Shown: positions 36,470 to 46,144, counted from the first letter of the stretch. The stretch: 64,000 nt of DNA from an uncultured Alphaproteobacteria bacterium (GCA_903893805.1 CAITNM010000030.1:95900-159899), one strand, 5' to 3'. Made by a program: numbers and translations. The notes: generated by a model from the sequence alone, not told the origin.

Positions 36470-37777
36470 CTAAGCGGCCTTTAGTATTGCTAATTCTACC
36501 GCAACACATTTGTCTTTCATTTCTTCAAGCTTGGCAAAGTGATCGACTCCCCACAAAAATCCAACGCTAACCGGCAATACAATCACCCACATGCCGTAAG
36601 GCCCAAGGGCACTAGTTAAATATACTAATCCAAATGATGTCACTACATACATAAATGCTCGTGATACAGCATAAAGCATACTGCTGTAGGTGAATCTACG
36701 GTGCACAGGGAAGTGTTTGAAAAATATTGGAATTGCAGGAAGCGTACCCAAAGTAAAAATTGTCAAAAGAACTTGAACTGAGGTTAAGGCATAAATGTTG
36801 GTAAGGGGTAAGAAAGGAATAAGAAACAAAACTATCGATGATAAAATTGCTCTGATTCTTAGTATTTTTAATGGGTGAACTTTTTTACTTAGAAATATTA
36901 TTGATATGCCAATTGTGAAACTTAAAATAGTTAGGAAAAGGTTGTGGTTGATAATACGTTCTGCTGTGTAATGCATGGAATATTTTAGGATATCTGCGCA
37001 GTAGATGAAAATGACATAAAAGCAAAGTGGAAACCCTGAATAGATAAAGAAATAAGCTAAAGAAGTTCGTCTCGAAACGTGTGTATTTTTTGATTCAGTA
37101 AACTGTTTATTAGCACGTGATTTCAAAAAATCTGGTGTTTCCCTTAGCTTTCGGCGTGCTACAGCTCCTGAAAGAGCTATCATTCCGCCTAAAATAAACA
37201 TCGCTCTCCAGCTTGCGCCACATTTGAATATCAAGCTTGCTGCTAAAAGTGCCACTAAACTACCCAAGGTGCATAATTCAGACACCCAAGACACAATTCT
37301 GTACGATGCTGGGGGTTCTAGTATCTCAGAAAGGTAAATTTCAGCTCCTATGACTTCGCCGGTCGCAGAAAAGCTTTGTAAAATACGACATGTTATCATG
37401 GCAACGCTTGCAAAAATCCCAATCTCTTCATAAGTGGGAAGAATACTCATAAAAAAGCAGCTTACTGCCATCATTGATGTAGAAATAATAATTGATGCTT
37501 TTCTTCCTATTTGGTCCCCAATATAACCAAATAACATAGCGCCCACTGGTCTGAATAAATAAGTGGAACAAAATGCAAATGCTGAGAGTAGTGCGGCGGT
37601 ACGTTGGTCTGTCTTCGGGAAAAATAATTCATTCAGCAAAACTGCCATATGAACGTATAGCATTAAGTCAAAGTATTCTAGGAATGTGCCAATTTGTAAA
37701 AGTCCGATGGCTTCTTTTTGGTCTCGTCTTAAGGTTTTGAAAAAACTCAATTTTTTCTCTTGAGTATAAAGCACCAA
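36470..37777 (-). CDS. MFS transporter, metabolite:H+ symporter (ProP-like)
   Basis: A 435-aa, 12-helix major facilitator of the MHS type. FLEYFDLMLYVHMAVLLNELFFP is in helix 1 (shown across residues 32-54), the RPVGAMLFGYIGDQIGRKAS loop between helices 2 and 3 is the MFS signature, and LQSFSATGEVIGAEIYLSE and RRKLRETPDFLKS match the ProP/KgtP group. Substrates in this family are osmolytes or dicarboxylates; none can be assigned. Such carriers are often expanded in intracellular alphaproteobacteria. It stands alone and leftward. Confidence 0.85.
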   Translation of the reverse strand: MVLYTQEKKLSFFKTLRRDQKEAIGLLQIGTFLEYFDLMLYVHMAVLLNELFFPKTDQRTAALLSAFAFCSTYLFRPVGAMLFGYIGDQIGRKASIIISTSMMAVSCFFMSILPTYEEIGIFASVAMITCRILQSFSATGEVIGAEIYLSEILEPPASYRIVSWVSELCTLGSLVALLAASLIFKCGASWRAMFILGGMIALSGAVARRKLRETPDFLKSRANKQFTESKNTHVSRRTSLAYFFIYSGFPLCFYVIFIYCADILKYSMHYTAERIINHNLFLTILSFTIGISIIFLSKKVHPLKILRIRAILSSIVLFLIPFLPLTNIYALTSVQVLLTIFTLGTLPAIPIFFKHFPVHRRFTYSSMLYAVSRAFMYVVTSFGLVYLTSALGPYGMWVIVLPVSVGFLWGVDHFAKLEEMKDKCVAVELAILKAA

Positions 37778-37857
37778 GACTCTTGTACCACATTGCTATG
37801 ATTTATATAAGAAGAAAAATTTAAAAGATATTGCTCTTATAATCATTAGGAGAAAAG

Positions 37858-39060
37858 TTAGACTGTCTGCGGTGATGTGGGTCTTGTGAAATGAAAATCA
37901 TACGCTTTTTTCATGCCATATTGATATGCTTTTTCTAAAGTAGTAAGAAAATCTGGCTCTGAATCAACATCAAGAATTTCAGCTATTTTTACTTTTAAAT
38001 AATTCAGTTCAACAATGTTTGATTGACGTCTTATGCACGATATATACATTGACTCCATGTCAATCAGAGTTACCGTGTTTTTAGCCGTTGGACTTAAATC
38101 AATAAAAATATTTCCAGGATGAAGGTCTTTGTGGATTATAGTTTCAAAACTTAAGGACCTACCATTAATATAATCAAGGCAGCTTGTATGAGTTGACGGA
38201 TCATTCAAAGCATGATGGCAATGAAAGCTTCCTATCGATTCTCCAATAACTTCTATTGTCTTTAAAATTTTAGCTTGAAGGGCAAATTTCTCATTAATGG
38301 GTGCACTTGCATAACTTTTAAAAACGTCTCTTGCTAGTTCTCCTTGGGCGGCATGAAGAACTGAAAAATAATAGTTTGTATTTGCTAATGACAAATCTCC
38401 TAATTTTTTATGGAAACAAAGTCTTGGTAACAAACCAATCATTCTCTTTTTTTTATGTAATGCAGGATGACTTCTTATTTCTATCAAATTTCGTATTTTG
38501 TCGAATGTTGTTGTTTCGGGGTCATAAAATTTAACAACATAAATTAGGTTATATTTTGATAATGTGCAACCTGTTACGGTGTCCATGACTTCAATATTTT
38601 CGTATACATCATAAATAGCTGCGGTGTAATAGCCAAAAAAACTATCTGCTTTTCTAACATGAAATGACTGGATGTTTGGTATAATTCCTAGTTCTTGAAG
38701 CAGGCGTTTAACATCAGTATGCTCAATATCATTTAAAGATTTTTTTTTAAAATACTCAGTCGTAACGCTGCGATAATGCGAAGATTCGGTAACGTTACCA
38801 TAAAACGTTTGGGTTAGATTATTTTTGGTACTAAGATCAAATTTTGGTCGTCGATGTTTGCCGCTGCTACCATCATCTTCTGAATAATCAGAATGGCTCC
38901 TTATTCGTTGGCATATAGCTGTCTTTTTTTTGGGCGAGTGAGAGATATTTCTTATTAAAGTTAATTTTCTACAACTAGCATCATTAGTTTCAGATTCATC
39001 TTCTTGATCGCTGAATAATATTTCTGGAAATCGCAAAGTTAAATTTTCTGAGTTTGGCAC
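37858..39060 (-). CDS. Kinase-like (APH/choline-kinase fold) protein, C-terminal part of a split gene
   Basis: A 400-aa frame read from a GTG at 39060. Residues about 140-340 look like an atypical kinase or aminoglycoside-phosphotransferase fold. There is a candidate ATP lysine in YVVKFYD (Lys177), a hinge-like LHAAQGELARDV, and the Brenner-type catalytic motif HKDLHPGN (His310, Asp312, Asn317). A metal-binding Asp follows in LIDMES (Asp334). The first 40 residues contain SDQEDESE, a third copy of the acidic repeat found in the preceding frame. It lacks its own signal peptide. One extra A in the A8 tract at 39062-39069 would fuse it to that secreted N-terminal part, so I consider 37858-39386 one gene. 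Confidence 0.62.
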   Translation of the reverse strand: MPNSENLTLRFPEILFSDQEDESETNDASCRKLTLIRNISHSPKKKTAICQRIRSHSDYSEDDGSSGKHRRPKFDLSTKNNLTQTFYGNVTESSHYRSVTTEYFKKKSLNDIEHTDVKRLLQELGIIPNIQSFHVRKADSFFGYYTAAIYDVYENIEVMDTVTGCTLSKYNLIYVVKFYDPETTTFDKIRNLIEIRSHPALHKKKRMIGLLPRLCFHKKLGDLSLANTNYYFSVLHAAQGELARDVFKSYASAPINEKFALQAKILKTIEVIGESIGSFHCHHALNDPSTHTSCLDYINGRSLSFETIIHKDLHPGNIFIDLSPTAKNTVTLIDMESMYISCIRRQSNIVELNYLKVKIAEILDVDSEPDFLTTLEKAYQYGMKKAYDFHFTRPTSPQTV

Positions 39061-39386
39061 ATTTTTTTTGAAACATGTTTTCTAAAGCAAGCAGCGTCTA
39101 CTTCAGATTCATCTTCTTGATCGGTGGCTGGGGATTCTGGGCAGTATAAATCTAAAATTATTGAGTTAGGGCTACTCTTTTTTAGCGGAGGGTTTTTATA
39201 AAAAACATCGTCTACTTCAGATTCATCTTCTTGATCGGTGGCTGGGGACTCTGGCTGCGAGATATACTTTTTGAACTGTGTTTTCTTAGGTGATGTTCTT
39301 ACTATTTCGGTTTGTTGATCTACGCCTGAGTGCGTTGAAGAAAATAACGCTGTAAAATGCCAGAAAAAAAAGAATACAATTAGCAT
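39039..39386 (-). CDS. Secreted acidic-repeat N-terminal part of the same split gene
   Basis: From the ATG at 39384-39386 this encodes about 115 aa. A strong signal peptide (MLIVFFFFWHFTALFSS) is followed by two near-identical acidic repeats containing ESPATDQEDESEVD, separated by 38 codons, then FRKHVSKKMCQTQKI and a stop. The frame also extends to a TTG at 39443, adding a lysine-rich stretch. It overlaps the kinase-like frame by 22 nt. With one extra A at 39062-39069 it would read on as VSKKNVPNSENLTLRF straight into that protein, giving a secreted polypeptide of about 515 aa. The sequence alone cannot say whether the shift is fixed, phase-variable or corrected by transcriptional slippage. 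Confidence 0.6.
   Translation of the reverse strand: MLIVFFFFWHFTALFSSTHSGVDQQTEIVRTSPKKTQFKKYISQPESPATDQEDESEVDDVFYKNPPLKKSSPNSIILDLYCPESPATDQEDESEVDAACFRKHVSKKMCQTQKI
39062..39069. repeat. A8/T8 homopolymer at the frame break of the kinase-like gene
   Basis: Eight consecutive T on the plus strand (A8 in the coding sense), exactly where the secreted N-terminal frame and the kinase-like frame meet. A9 would restore one continuous frame. This is the length class that undergoes replication or transcriptional slippage. Confidence 0.8.
39095..39254 (-). repeat. 46-bp direct repeat (two copies, period 114) encoding acidic peptide repeats
   Basis: Positions 39095-39140 and 39209-39254 are 46-nt copies differing at one base; both encode ESPATDQEDESEVD. 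A third, partial copy of 22 nt lies at 38989-39010 in the kinase-like frame. Near-identity at DNA level suggests recent duplication or gene conversion. Confidence 0.85.
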
Positions 39387-39549
39387 GATTTTTTTCTTTT
39401 TTTTATTTACTTTACTTAGATAGAACAAAAGAAAATCTTTCAAAAAACTAGCGTTAAAAATTTTTAATTTTTCCTGTTGCTTTTTTTATATTGAGAGAAT
39501 TTAGCATCAACGGATATTCTCATTTGATTTAAAAATTGACATCATTTGG

Positions 39550-40857
39550 TTAAAGGATGAACCGTGAAAGGTCTTGATTTTGTGCTAAAGCTGATACCTT
39601 TTCCTCAACATACTGCTTAGTAATGGTGAATGTTTCGCCTGCACGATCAGGGCTTGTAAAGCTAATGTCTTCAAGCAACTTTTCTAAAATAGTGTGCAAA
39701 CGTCGTGCACCGATATTTTCTATTTCTTCATTAATTTTAGCTGCTAACTCGGCAATTGTTTGAATTGCGTCTTTCTTGAATTCAAGAGTAACTTTTTCAG
39801 TTTTGAGCATTGCAATCGATTGCAGAATAAGATTCGCCTCAGGCTCAGTGAGAATGCGTACAAAATCATCCGTGCTCAGGGCTTTAAGCTCTACACGTAT
39901 TGGAAGACGTCCTTGTAATTCAGGCAGCAAATCAGACGGTTTTGAAACATGAAATGCTCCACTAGTGATAAATAAAATATGATCTGTTTTTATCGGACCA
40001 TGTTTTGTAGAAACTGTTGTACCTTCTATAAGTGGTAACAAATCACGTTGCACGCCTTCACGGCTGACATCTCCACCACGATTTTCTGTACGCGCACAAA
40101 TCTTGTCAATTTCATCAAGAAAAACAATACCATTTTGTTCTACTTGGGCAATAGCACTTGCGACAATTTTTTCTTGATCAAGCAGTTTGTCAGCTTCTTC
40201 AGTTAACAATAGTTTTTGTGCTTCTTTTACCGAAACATTCCGTGATTTTGTTTTGTTACCAAAAGCTTTACCGAAGACGTCACCAAGGTTAATCATTCCC
40301 ATTTGCGCACCTGGCATTCCGGGAACGTCAAAGGTGGGCAGTGAGCTAGAGTTGTTTTGTACTTCAACGTCTATCAGTTTTTCATCCAGCTCGCCTGTGT
40401 GAAGCATCCGTCTAAATTTTTGGCGAGTATCAGGTGTTGAGGTTGTCCCAACTAACGCATCTAGAATTTTTTCTTCAGCTAAAATTACAGCGCGTTCATT
40501 CACTTCAGTACGTAAACTTTCGCGCTGCATGTGAATGCTCATTTCAATTAAATCACGAATGATTTGCTCAACGTCGCGACCAACATATCCAATTTCAGTG
40601 AATTTCGTTGCCTCAACTTTAATAAATGGAGCATTCGCAAGTTTTGCTAATCGTCTAGCAATTTCTGTTTTACCTACACCAGTAGGCCCGATCATTAATA
40701 TATTTTTTGGCAGCACTTCATCAATTAAATCAGATGACAACTGCATACGACGCCAACGGTTACGCAATGCAACAGCTACTGCTCGTTTGGCATCTTGTTG
40801 ACCAACAATAAAGCGATCTAATTCAGTGACAATTTCTTTAGGGGTAAGTTGGGTCAT
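39550..40857 (-). CDS. hslU: ATP-dependent protease ATPase subunit HslU (ClpY)
   Basis: AAA+ unfoldase that feeds the HslV peptidase. The 435-aa protein has the N-terminal [20 protein letters not shown], Walker [14 protein letters not shown], the pore loop in [18 protein letters not shown], the intermediate domain (about 110-240), Walker [13 protein letters not shown] and sensor [11 protein letters not shown]. The C-terminal LSRFIL inserts into HslV. Its start overlaps the hslV stop by one base. Confidence 0.97.
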   Translation of the reverse strand: MTQLTPKEIVTELDRFIVGQQDAKRAVAVALRNRWRRMQLSSDLIDEVLPKNILMIGPTGVGKTEIARRLAKLANAPFIKVEATKFTEIGYVGRDVEQIIRDLIEMSIHMQRESLRTEVNERAVILAEEKILDALVGTTSTPDTRQKFRRMLHTGELDEKLIDVEVQNNSSSLPTFDVPGMPGAQMGMINLGDVFGKAFGNKTKSRNVSVKEAQKLLLTEEADKLLDQEKIVASAIAQVEQNGIVFLDEIDKICARTENRGGDVSREGVQRDLLPLIEGTTVSTKHGPIKTDHILFITSGAFHVSKPSDLLPELQGRLPIRVELKALSTDDFVRILTEPEANLILQSIAMLKTEKVTLEFKKDAIQTIAELAAKINEEIENIGARRLHTILEKLLEDISFTSPDRAGETFTITKQYVEEKVSALAQNQDLSRFIL

Positions 40858-41426
40858 TAGCTGAGTGTTTCTATAATAATTTGATCATTTGTGTAAATAC
40901 ACATTTCTGAGGCAATTTCTAAGGAACGTTTGGCAATAACTTCAATATCTAACTTTACATCAGGTACGCTTAGCATTCCTTTTGCAGCAGCCAAAGCAAA
41001 TCCACCACCAGATCCAATTGAAATCACGTCATCATCTGGTTCAATAACATCACCAGTGCCACTCATTAGAAATGTTTTTTGATTATCGGCAACAATCATC
41101 ATTGCTTCCAGCTTGCGTAAATATCTATCGGTACGCCAGTCTTTTGCCATTTCAACGCAAGCACGTGCTAGCTGGGTTGGGTATTGCTCTAGTTTTGTTT
41201 CAAGTCTTTCAAGTAACGCAAATGCATCAGCAGTGGCGCCTGCAAAACCAGCAAGAACTTTTCCTCCACCAATTCGACGAATTTTTCTGGCTTTACCTTT
41301 CATAATTTGAGCGCCCAAAGTTACTTGACCATCGCCTGCCATAACAACGTGATTTTCTCGTCTAATCGCAACAATGGTAGTGCCATAAATTGTCTGTGAA
41401 TTATGAGAAAACATATCTTGCACCAT
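40857..41426 (-). CDS. hslV: ATP-dependent protease peptidase subunit HslV (ClpQ)
   Basis: Threonine peptidase of the HslUV protease. Processing before the Thr in [10 protein letters not shown] exposes the catalytic N-terminal threonine, leaving a propeptide of about 11-15 residues as is normal in alphaproteobacteria. Further motifs are [20 protein letters not shown] and [15 protein letters not shown]. The frame gives 189 aa from the ATG at 41426; the next ATG four codons in (MFSHNSQ) is equally possible. It is first in the hslVU pair. Confidence 0.96.
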   Translation of the reverse strand: MVQDMFSHNSQTIYGTTIVAIRRENHVVMAGDGQVTLGAQIMKGKARKIRRIGGGKVLAGFAGATADAFALLERLETKLEQYPTQLARACVEMAKDWRTDRYLRKLEAMMIVADNQKTFLMSGTGDVIEPDDDVISIGSGGGFALAAAKGMLSVPDVKLDIEVIAKRSLEIASEMCIYTNDQIIIETLS

Positions 41427-41477
41427 TACTTTTTGAGCATCAGTTTAGTGTACACGCTATCATAATCCCCAACGCTT

Positions 41478-42859
41478 TTATACTGGCTTTCTTGAGAAGC
41501 TTGGCATTGGTCGATATAAGAAAAAAACGATAAAATTTGCAAGAATTCCCCAAATGCTTATTTCAAAGTATGCAGAGTGTTTTAAAGAAAGAAGACGGAT
41601 AATAGTTACAGTAGCAATGCCGCTAGCTGCACTATATAGAAAAGCTTCTTTAGGTCGTTTGACCCCCATTACACCAGCAACAAATGGAACTAATACTACA
41701 GGAGTCCAAAACATATAAGCTTCAAGCAAAATGTCAATTGCACTTTCTAAGGACAAGGTAAACAGTAAACCAGACAACGCTACAAAATAGGTTGAGTACT
41801 TAGAAATTAATAATTTTTGTACTTCAGTTAAACGCGGCATGATAGGCGTCAGTACGTCATGCGTGATTGAGACAGATGCTGCATTTAAAAATGAATCTGC
41901 AGACGATAAAATAATTGCCATCATGCCTGCAATCGCAAATCCCTTTAGCCCTATTGGCATTACCTCTAAAACTACATACGGCAAAGCTAGATTAGGATTT
42001 AAATCAGGATTCATCACTAAAGCAATAACACCAATTAAACCGATCATTAAGAAAAATGGGATGGAAATAATGCCACTGGCCATATTGCCTCGAATGGTAT
42101 GTTTAATGGTTTTACCAATCAATAAACGTTGAACATAAGGAGGAACTAAGGTTTCTCCAAAGAAAAAACTTAAAAAAACAAGAGCGATAGAAGAGTAAGG
42201 TACATTATTAGAAAAATTCACCGTGCTATAAAAGTACAATTTTTCAAAGCCACCTATGGTCTGAACACCAAAGAAAAATACTAATGGCAATGACACCATC
42301 ACACACAAAAATGCAAGGTATCATTTGCAACTACTGCGCGCATACCTCCTGATCCTGAATATGCCATGACAATTAACGCACAAATAAATGCTCCCAATTG
42401 TGAAGAAATGCCCAAAAGCACATTACAAATATGTCCAAAAGCCATTAGCTGTGCACCTAAAATGCCAGCACAGACTAAGAACGCTGATATACCGGTGAAA
42501 ACTTTTGCTCTTCTTCCATACAGTTGCCCCATGATGTCACCAACAGAGTAAGCCGTTGGAAATTTTACCATTTGTGGTGCAATGTACTTGGCGACTAAAA
42601 TTTCTTTTAAACTAAAGCCCCATAAAGCAATTACATAGATAAGCCCCAAAGTATAAGCTTTCTCAGCAAGTCCTGTAGTAAAACCGCCACCAATGAAGGA
42701 CGATGCCAAAGTAGCAGTTATAAAAAAACTCGTGTATTGCCTTCCGCCAGTTGCAAAATCATCAAGCGTTTTAACTTTTCTGGCGGCCATCCAACCAATA
42801 GAAATAACAGCAACGACATACAAGGCTAGAATGCTGAGATCAATAATAGATAAATTCAC
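41478..42859 (-). pseudogene. Sodium:solute symporter (SSS family), broken by a dinucleotide frameshift
   Basis: Two overlapping frames encode consecutive halves of one SSS carrier. The N-terminal half (42299-42859, GTG start, 186 aa) carries ATGGRQYTSFFITATLASSF-like helices and ends SGSGGMRAVVANDTLHFCV. The C-terminal half (41478-42308) begins MCVMVSLPLVFFFG. The break falls at a (CA)4 run at 42300-42307. Removing one CA unit restores DTLHFCVMVSLPLVFFFG and a single protein of about 460 aa with roughly 13 helices. The rest of the sequence is well preserved, so the lesion is recent, reversible by slippage, or a sequencing error. Substrate unknown (family: proline, pantothenate, sugars and others). 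Confidence 0.82.
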
Positions 42860-43023
42860 TTAAATAACACTATTTTTAAAATTTGGATATCATATTAAAA
42901 AGCAGATTAGATAAATTTATTCAAGCCCTTAAAAAATGAAGTTTTTAATTTATCCCAATTAATAAAATATTAACTTACTTATTAGTAACATGACGACATA
43001 AATTGGTTTGAAAGCTTCAGCTT

Positions 43024-43577
43024 GTGCTAAAGGTTCTGTTTGTTCTGTTGATTATGCTATTCCTACCGCTAGGAAATGCATGTGATTTCGGTGGTATTGA
43101 TTCTAGAATCGAAAATTCTGACGGTGAACTAGGTCGTGTGAGAGCAGCCGTTACATTTAACGACGCAGCGTTGGAAAACACTACAGTCTATTTGCAAGAT
43201 GATTCTACAGTGTATGAATTCTTTGCGCGCAAAAAGGGTAAAAAATATAAAGTAAAAATGGCCGATGTACCTTAGGGCAGTTAAGATCTTTTTCTTCTTA
43301 TCTTCAAGAAGACATTGACGCAGTGACAGTTGAGATTGAATCGCTGGTTGGTAAAAAAAAGTGTCTCACTATAGAACGTAACAAAGGTATGGCTGCTGCA
43401 TATACTCAACTTATCAATGGGGCGATTACTGAGGAAAATTTTGGTAAAATTCGATCTGCATATGAAGTTAAAAAAGCAGAAATAGAAGATTTACTTAGTG
43501 CTTATTCTAGCAGTTCCCTAAAACTGAAAGATGTTATATTTCACGTGGATAGCTTAATTTCAAAAACCAATAAATAG
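43024..43577 (+). pseudogene. Small secreted coiled-coil protein, frameshifted
   Basis: Frame one (43024-43275, GTG start) encodes a signal peptide LKVLFVLLIMLFLPLGNACD and a mature part ending YKVKMADVP before a TAG. Reading a different frame from about 43268 gives TLGQLRSFSSYLQEDIDAVT, then IESLVGKKKCLTIERN and a helical, Lys/Glu-rich C terminus to the TAG-ended frame at 43577. Both parts have coding character and no start fits the second (a GTG at 43323 is internal), so this is one protein of about 185 aa interrupted by a shift near 43270. No recognised family. It lies in the gap between the broken symporter and murF. Confidence 0.65.
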
Positions 43578-43582
43578 CTAAA

Positions 43583-44986
43583 TTAGGCAACTGCCTTTAG
43601 CTGATTTTTTAAGTGCATCACAAGTTCTGGAAGGCGTTGTGATAAAGATCCTTTCAAAAAAATACTTTCTCTGCCTTCTAGAGTGTGAATAAATCGTTCT
43701 TTAAGTTCATCAACAGTTTCAAACCAAAGTCCACGCTTTTCTTTGTTAATTGTTTCAAAAAGGCATTTTGCATTTGTGCCAATTACATGAACGCAATCAA
43801 TTGGCAAGCTGTTAATAAAATTACCTGTTTCAATGTGGTACAAATCGCTGCGTTCGCCTAATTCACCCATTTGACCTATTACAGCGATTTTTCGTCCTTC
43901 ATGGTGCATAGAACAAAAAGATTTTAAACCGGCAGTCATGGACGCTGGATTAGCATTATAAGCATCATCAAAAACAAAAATAGTCTGACCATTTGGTAGT
44001 TGCAGATTAAGCATCTGCCCACGTCCTGTTACTGGTTGTACTTTTGCCAATTGTTGCATAACTAGCCCAAGGTCTAAGCCAAGTATTTCAGCTGTAAGTA
44101 GCACATATAAGCTATCAAATGCATAATGCTCTCCGGCGAATTGTAAGGGGTACGCTACAATTTTTCCAAAAATTTCTGCAGTTATTAACGCTCGTTTTCC
44201 TTGTTGCATTGGTTGATAATGAAGGAGACGAGCATCTAGACCGGCCCTGCGTCCTGCAGTAAATATATTTTTTACTCCATAATCCTGTGCGTTATTTTTC
44301 ATGCGCTCAAACAGCGGATGATCACCATGCAATAGTGCTTTTCCATTTTGATTAAGGCCTGCGAAAATGCTGCATTTTTCATCAACTATATCTTCAAGAG
44401 ATCCCATGTTTCCGATATGTGACGGAGCAATAGTTGTAATGATTGCAATGTCAGGCTCAACCATTTTTGAAAGAGGTAAAATTTCTCCCTTATGATTCAT
44501 GCCTACTTCAAACACTCCAAATTCACTGTCATGCTGTAGCAGAGCTAAACTCAAAGGAACTCCAAGGTGATTATTGTAGCTAGCTTTAGAATAAATCGTT
44601 GGGCCGAAATGATGCAGGGTTGAACGCAACATTTCTTTGGTTGTGGTTTTTCCTACACTTCCAGTAACTGCAATGGCTTTAAGATTTGTTGCTCTTGAGC
44701 GGCCATAAAGTCCAAGATCATTAAGTGCTTGTTGAGTATTATTCACGTAAATAAGTTTATCAAGATCGTTTGTATTTTTAGGGGTGCGATCGACAATGGC
44801 ACAAGCAGCACCTTTATCAAGGGCTTGTCGTACAAATTCGTGACCATCTTGCTTTCCAGAAAGCGCTATAAAAATGTCACCTTGTTGTAATAGGCGACTA
44901 TCAACACACAGGGTGTGTGACACAACAGAAAAAGGAACATCGAGCCTTAAGGTATTTTTTAGAGTTTCATTATTCCAACGAGTCAT
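43583..44986 (-). CDS. murF: UDP-MurNAc-tripeptide:D-Ala-D-Ala ligase MurF
   Basis: Adds D-Ala-D-Ala to the UDP-MurNAc tripeptide in the last cytoplasmic peptidoglycan precursor step. The 467-aa protein has the N-terminal Mur ligase domain, the P-loop VTGSVGKTTTKEML, YNNHLGVPLSLAL, EVGMNHKGEI and the C-terminal DDAYNANPASMTAGL motif. Its ATG overlaps the TGA of the ATP synthase b gene (ATGA, 44983-44986), so it is translated as the last gene of the atpIBE-b'-b operon instead of within a mra/dcw cluster. Confidence 0.96.
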   Translation of the reverse strand: MTRWNNETLKNTLRLDVPFSVVSHTLCVDSRLLQQGDIFIALSGKQDGHEFVRQALDKGAACAIVDRTPKNTNDLDKLIYVNNTQQALNDLGLYGRSRATNLKAIAVTGSVGKTTTKEMLRSTLHHFGPTIYSKASYNNHLGVPLSLALLQHDSEFGVFEVGMNHKGEILPLSKMVEPDIAIITTIAPSHIGNMGSLEDIVDEKCSIFAGLNQNGKALLHGDHPLFERMKNNAQDYGVKNIFTAGRRAGLDARLLHYQPMQQGKRALITAEIFGKIVAYPLQFAGEHYAFDSLYVLLTAEILGLDLGLVMQQLAKVQPVTGRGQMLNLQLPNGQTIFVFDDAYNANPASMTAGLKSFCSMHHEGRKIAVIGQMGELGERSDLYHIETGNFINSLPIDCVHVIGTNAKCLFETINKEKRGLWFETVDELKERFIHTLEGRESIFLKGSLSQRLPELVMHLKNQLKAVA

Positions 44987-45462
44987 GACTGCAAACTACA
45001 ACCTTCTTTATGCGTTCCCAACAGTGATACCATATATTCATCGTCAAAGGATGGATTTTTTTTAAGCTCCATTTTAACTCGTTCTAAAATTTCCTCAGCG
45101 CACCTTACTTGTAGCGTTTTTCGCTGCTGTCGTTGCATTCTATGGACGATTTGTTGAAAGCTTTTCTGGCGATAGGCGTACTGAACTTCTAGTTCTGTAT
45201 CTAGTTTGATTTTTAAGAAATCAAGCTTTTGAGAGGCAGATGTTTTCAGCTCTTCTATTTCTTCATGTAAATGTTGCAATCGCTCTTGGTATAACGTTCT
45301 TAATTTTTCATGTTCTGAGATGCTAGTTTTTTTTTGAAAAAATTCATTTTTAATGTTAGCAATATGCTGATCCAAAAGCTCAATGATGCTTGGCCAGAAT
45401 TTTTTTATGAATATAAAACAGAATACACAAAAACTGATGAGAATAAAAAAGCTAGCGTCCAT
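44983..45462 (-). CDS. atpF: ATP synthase F0 subunit b
   Basis: Peripheral-stalk subunit, 159 aa. One N-terminal membrane helix (FFILISFCVFCFIFIKKFWP) is followed by a long charged helix (LYQERLQHLHEEIEELKTSA and onward) as in subunit b. Sequence conservation is weak, which is normal for b subunits; position after c and b' makes the call firm. It overlaps the b' gene by 11 nt and murF by 4 nt. Confidence 0.85.
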   Translation of the reverse strand: MDASFFILISFCVFCFIFIKKFWPSIIELLDQHIANIKNEFFQKKTSISEHEKLRTLYQERLQHLHEEIEELKTSASQKLDFLKIKLDTELEVQYAYRQKSFQQIVHRMQRQQRKTLQVRCAEEILERVKMELKKNPSFDDEYMVSLLGTHKEGCSLQS

Positions 45463-45895
45463 TTTTCATTCCTAATTTTGTTAATATTTGTGTAACAGCT
45501 TCGCCAACAATGTCTTTGTAAGTTTCCTCAAAATCAATATGTTGCTGTTTATAACTACCATGTAATGACTTCAATTCTTGCTGAATTTCTCTTTCTAAGC
45601 TCTGCAGACGATTTTCTTGAGTTTCACGTATTTTTTCTAAACTCTCATCGATATAATTTTGGGTGTCTGTTAGCGCAATTTCTTTTTTTTTGTCGTAGGA
45701 TTTTTGCAATTGCATCGTTGTTTCTGACAAGATTTGAATCTGATGATCTGCTTGTTTTGTAGCATCAAAACGCTTTTGAAAAATGCTTGATAATTTAGGC
45801 AAAAATACACCAATAAAAAACCCAAACATTATTGAAAAAATAATGATCAGCCAAAATATTTGGGAAGTATAAGTGCTTATATCAAGCTGAGGCAT
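45452..45895 (-). CDS. ATP synthase F0 subunit b'
   Basis: A second stator subunit of the b/b' type found in alphaproteobacteria, cyanobacteria and other phototroph-related lineages. The 147-aa protein starts PQLDISTYTSQIFWLIIIFS, the typical b' N terminus (LDxxTyxSQxFWL), then has a membrane helix, GVFLPKLSSIFQKR and a long coiled helix. It lies 3 nt after atpE. Having both b and b' supports an alphaproteobacterial origin. Confidence 0.9.
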   Translation of the reverse strand: MPQLDISTYTSQIFWLIIIFSIMFGFFIGVFLPKLSSIFQKRFDATKQADHQIQILSETTMQLQKSYDKKKEIALTDTQNYIDESLEKIRETQENRLQSLEREIQQELKSLHGSYKQQHIDFEETYKDIVGEAVTQILTKLGMKNGR

Positions 45896-45898
45896 GGC

Positions 45899-46126
45899 TT
45901 AGAATGCAAACAACATGGTCATGGCGGTGCCAAGTGCAAAAAGCATAATTGCTTCGGTAAGCGCTGCACCAATTAATCCTGCGCGAAAAATTTCATCTTT
46001 TGCTTCAGGGTTACGCGCAATGCCCGTTACTATTCCATTAAAAATATTCCCTAAACCAATACCAGCTCCAAGACCTGCGGTCATTGCCAGACCGGCACCA
46101 ATCATTTTTGCTGCAGCGATTTCCAT
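45899..46126 (-). CDS. atpE: ATP synthase F0 subunit c
   Basis: Proteolipid ring subunit, 75 aa, two membrane helices joined by the polar loop ARNPEAK. The ion-binding carboxylate is Glu58 in ALTEAIMLFALG. The glycine-rich first helix (GAGLAMTAGLGAGIGLGNI) is typical. A GAGAA-like Shine-Dalgarno (AAGGAGAACG just before the ATG) is clear. The proton-type pattern, with no Na+ ligand set visible, suggests H+ coupling. Confidence 0.96.
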   Translation of the reverse strand: MEIAAAKMIGAGLAMTAGLGAGIGLGNIFNGIVTGIARNPEAKDEIFRAGLIGAALTEAIMLFALGTAMTMLFAF

Positions 46127-46144
46127 AACGTTCTCCTTAAATTT

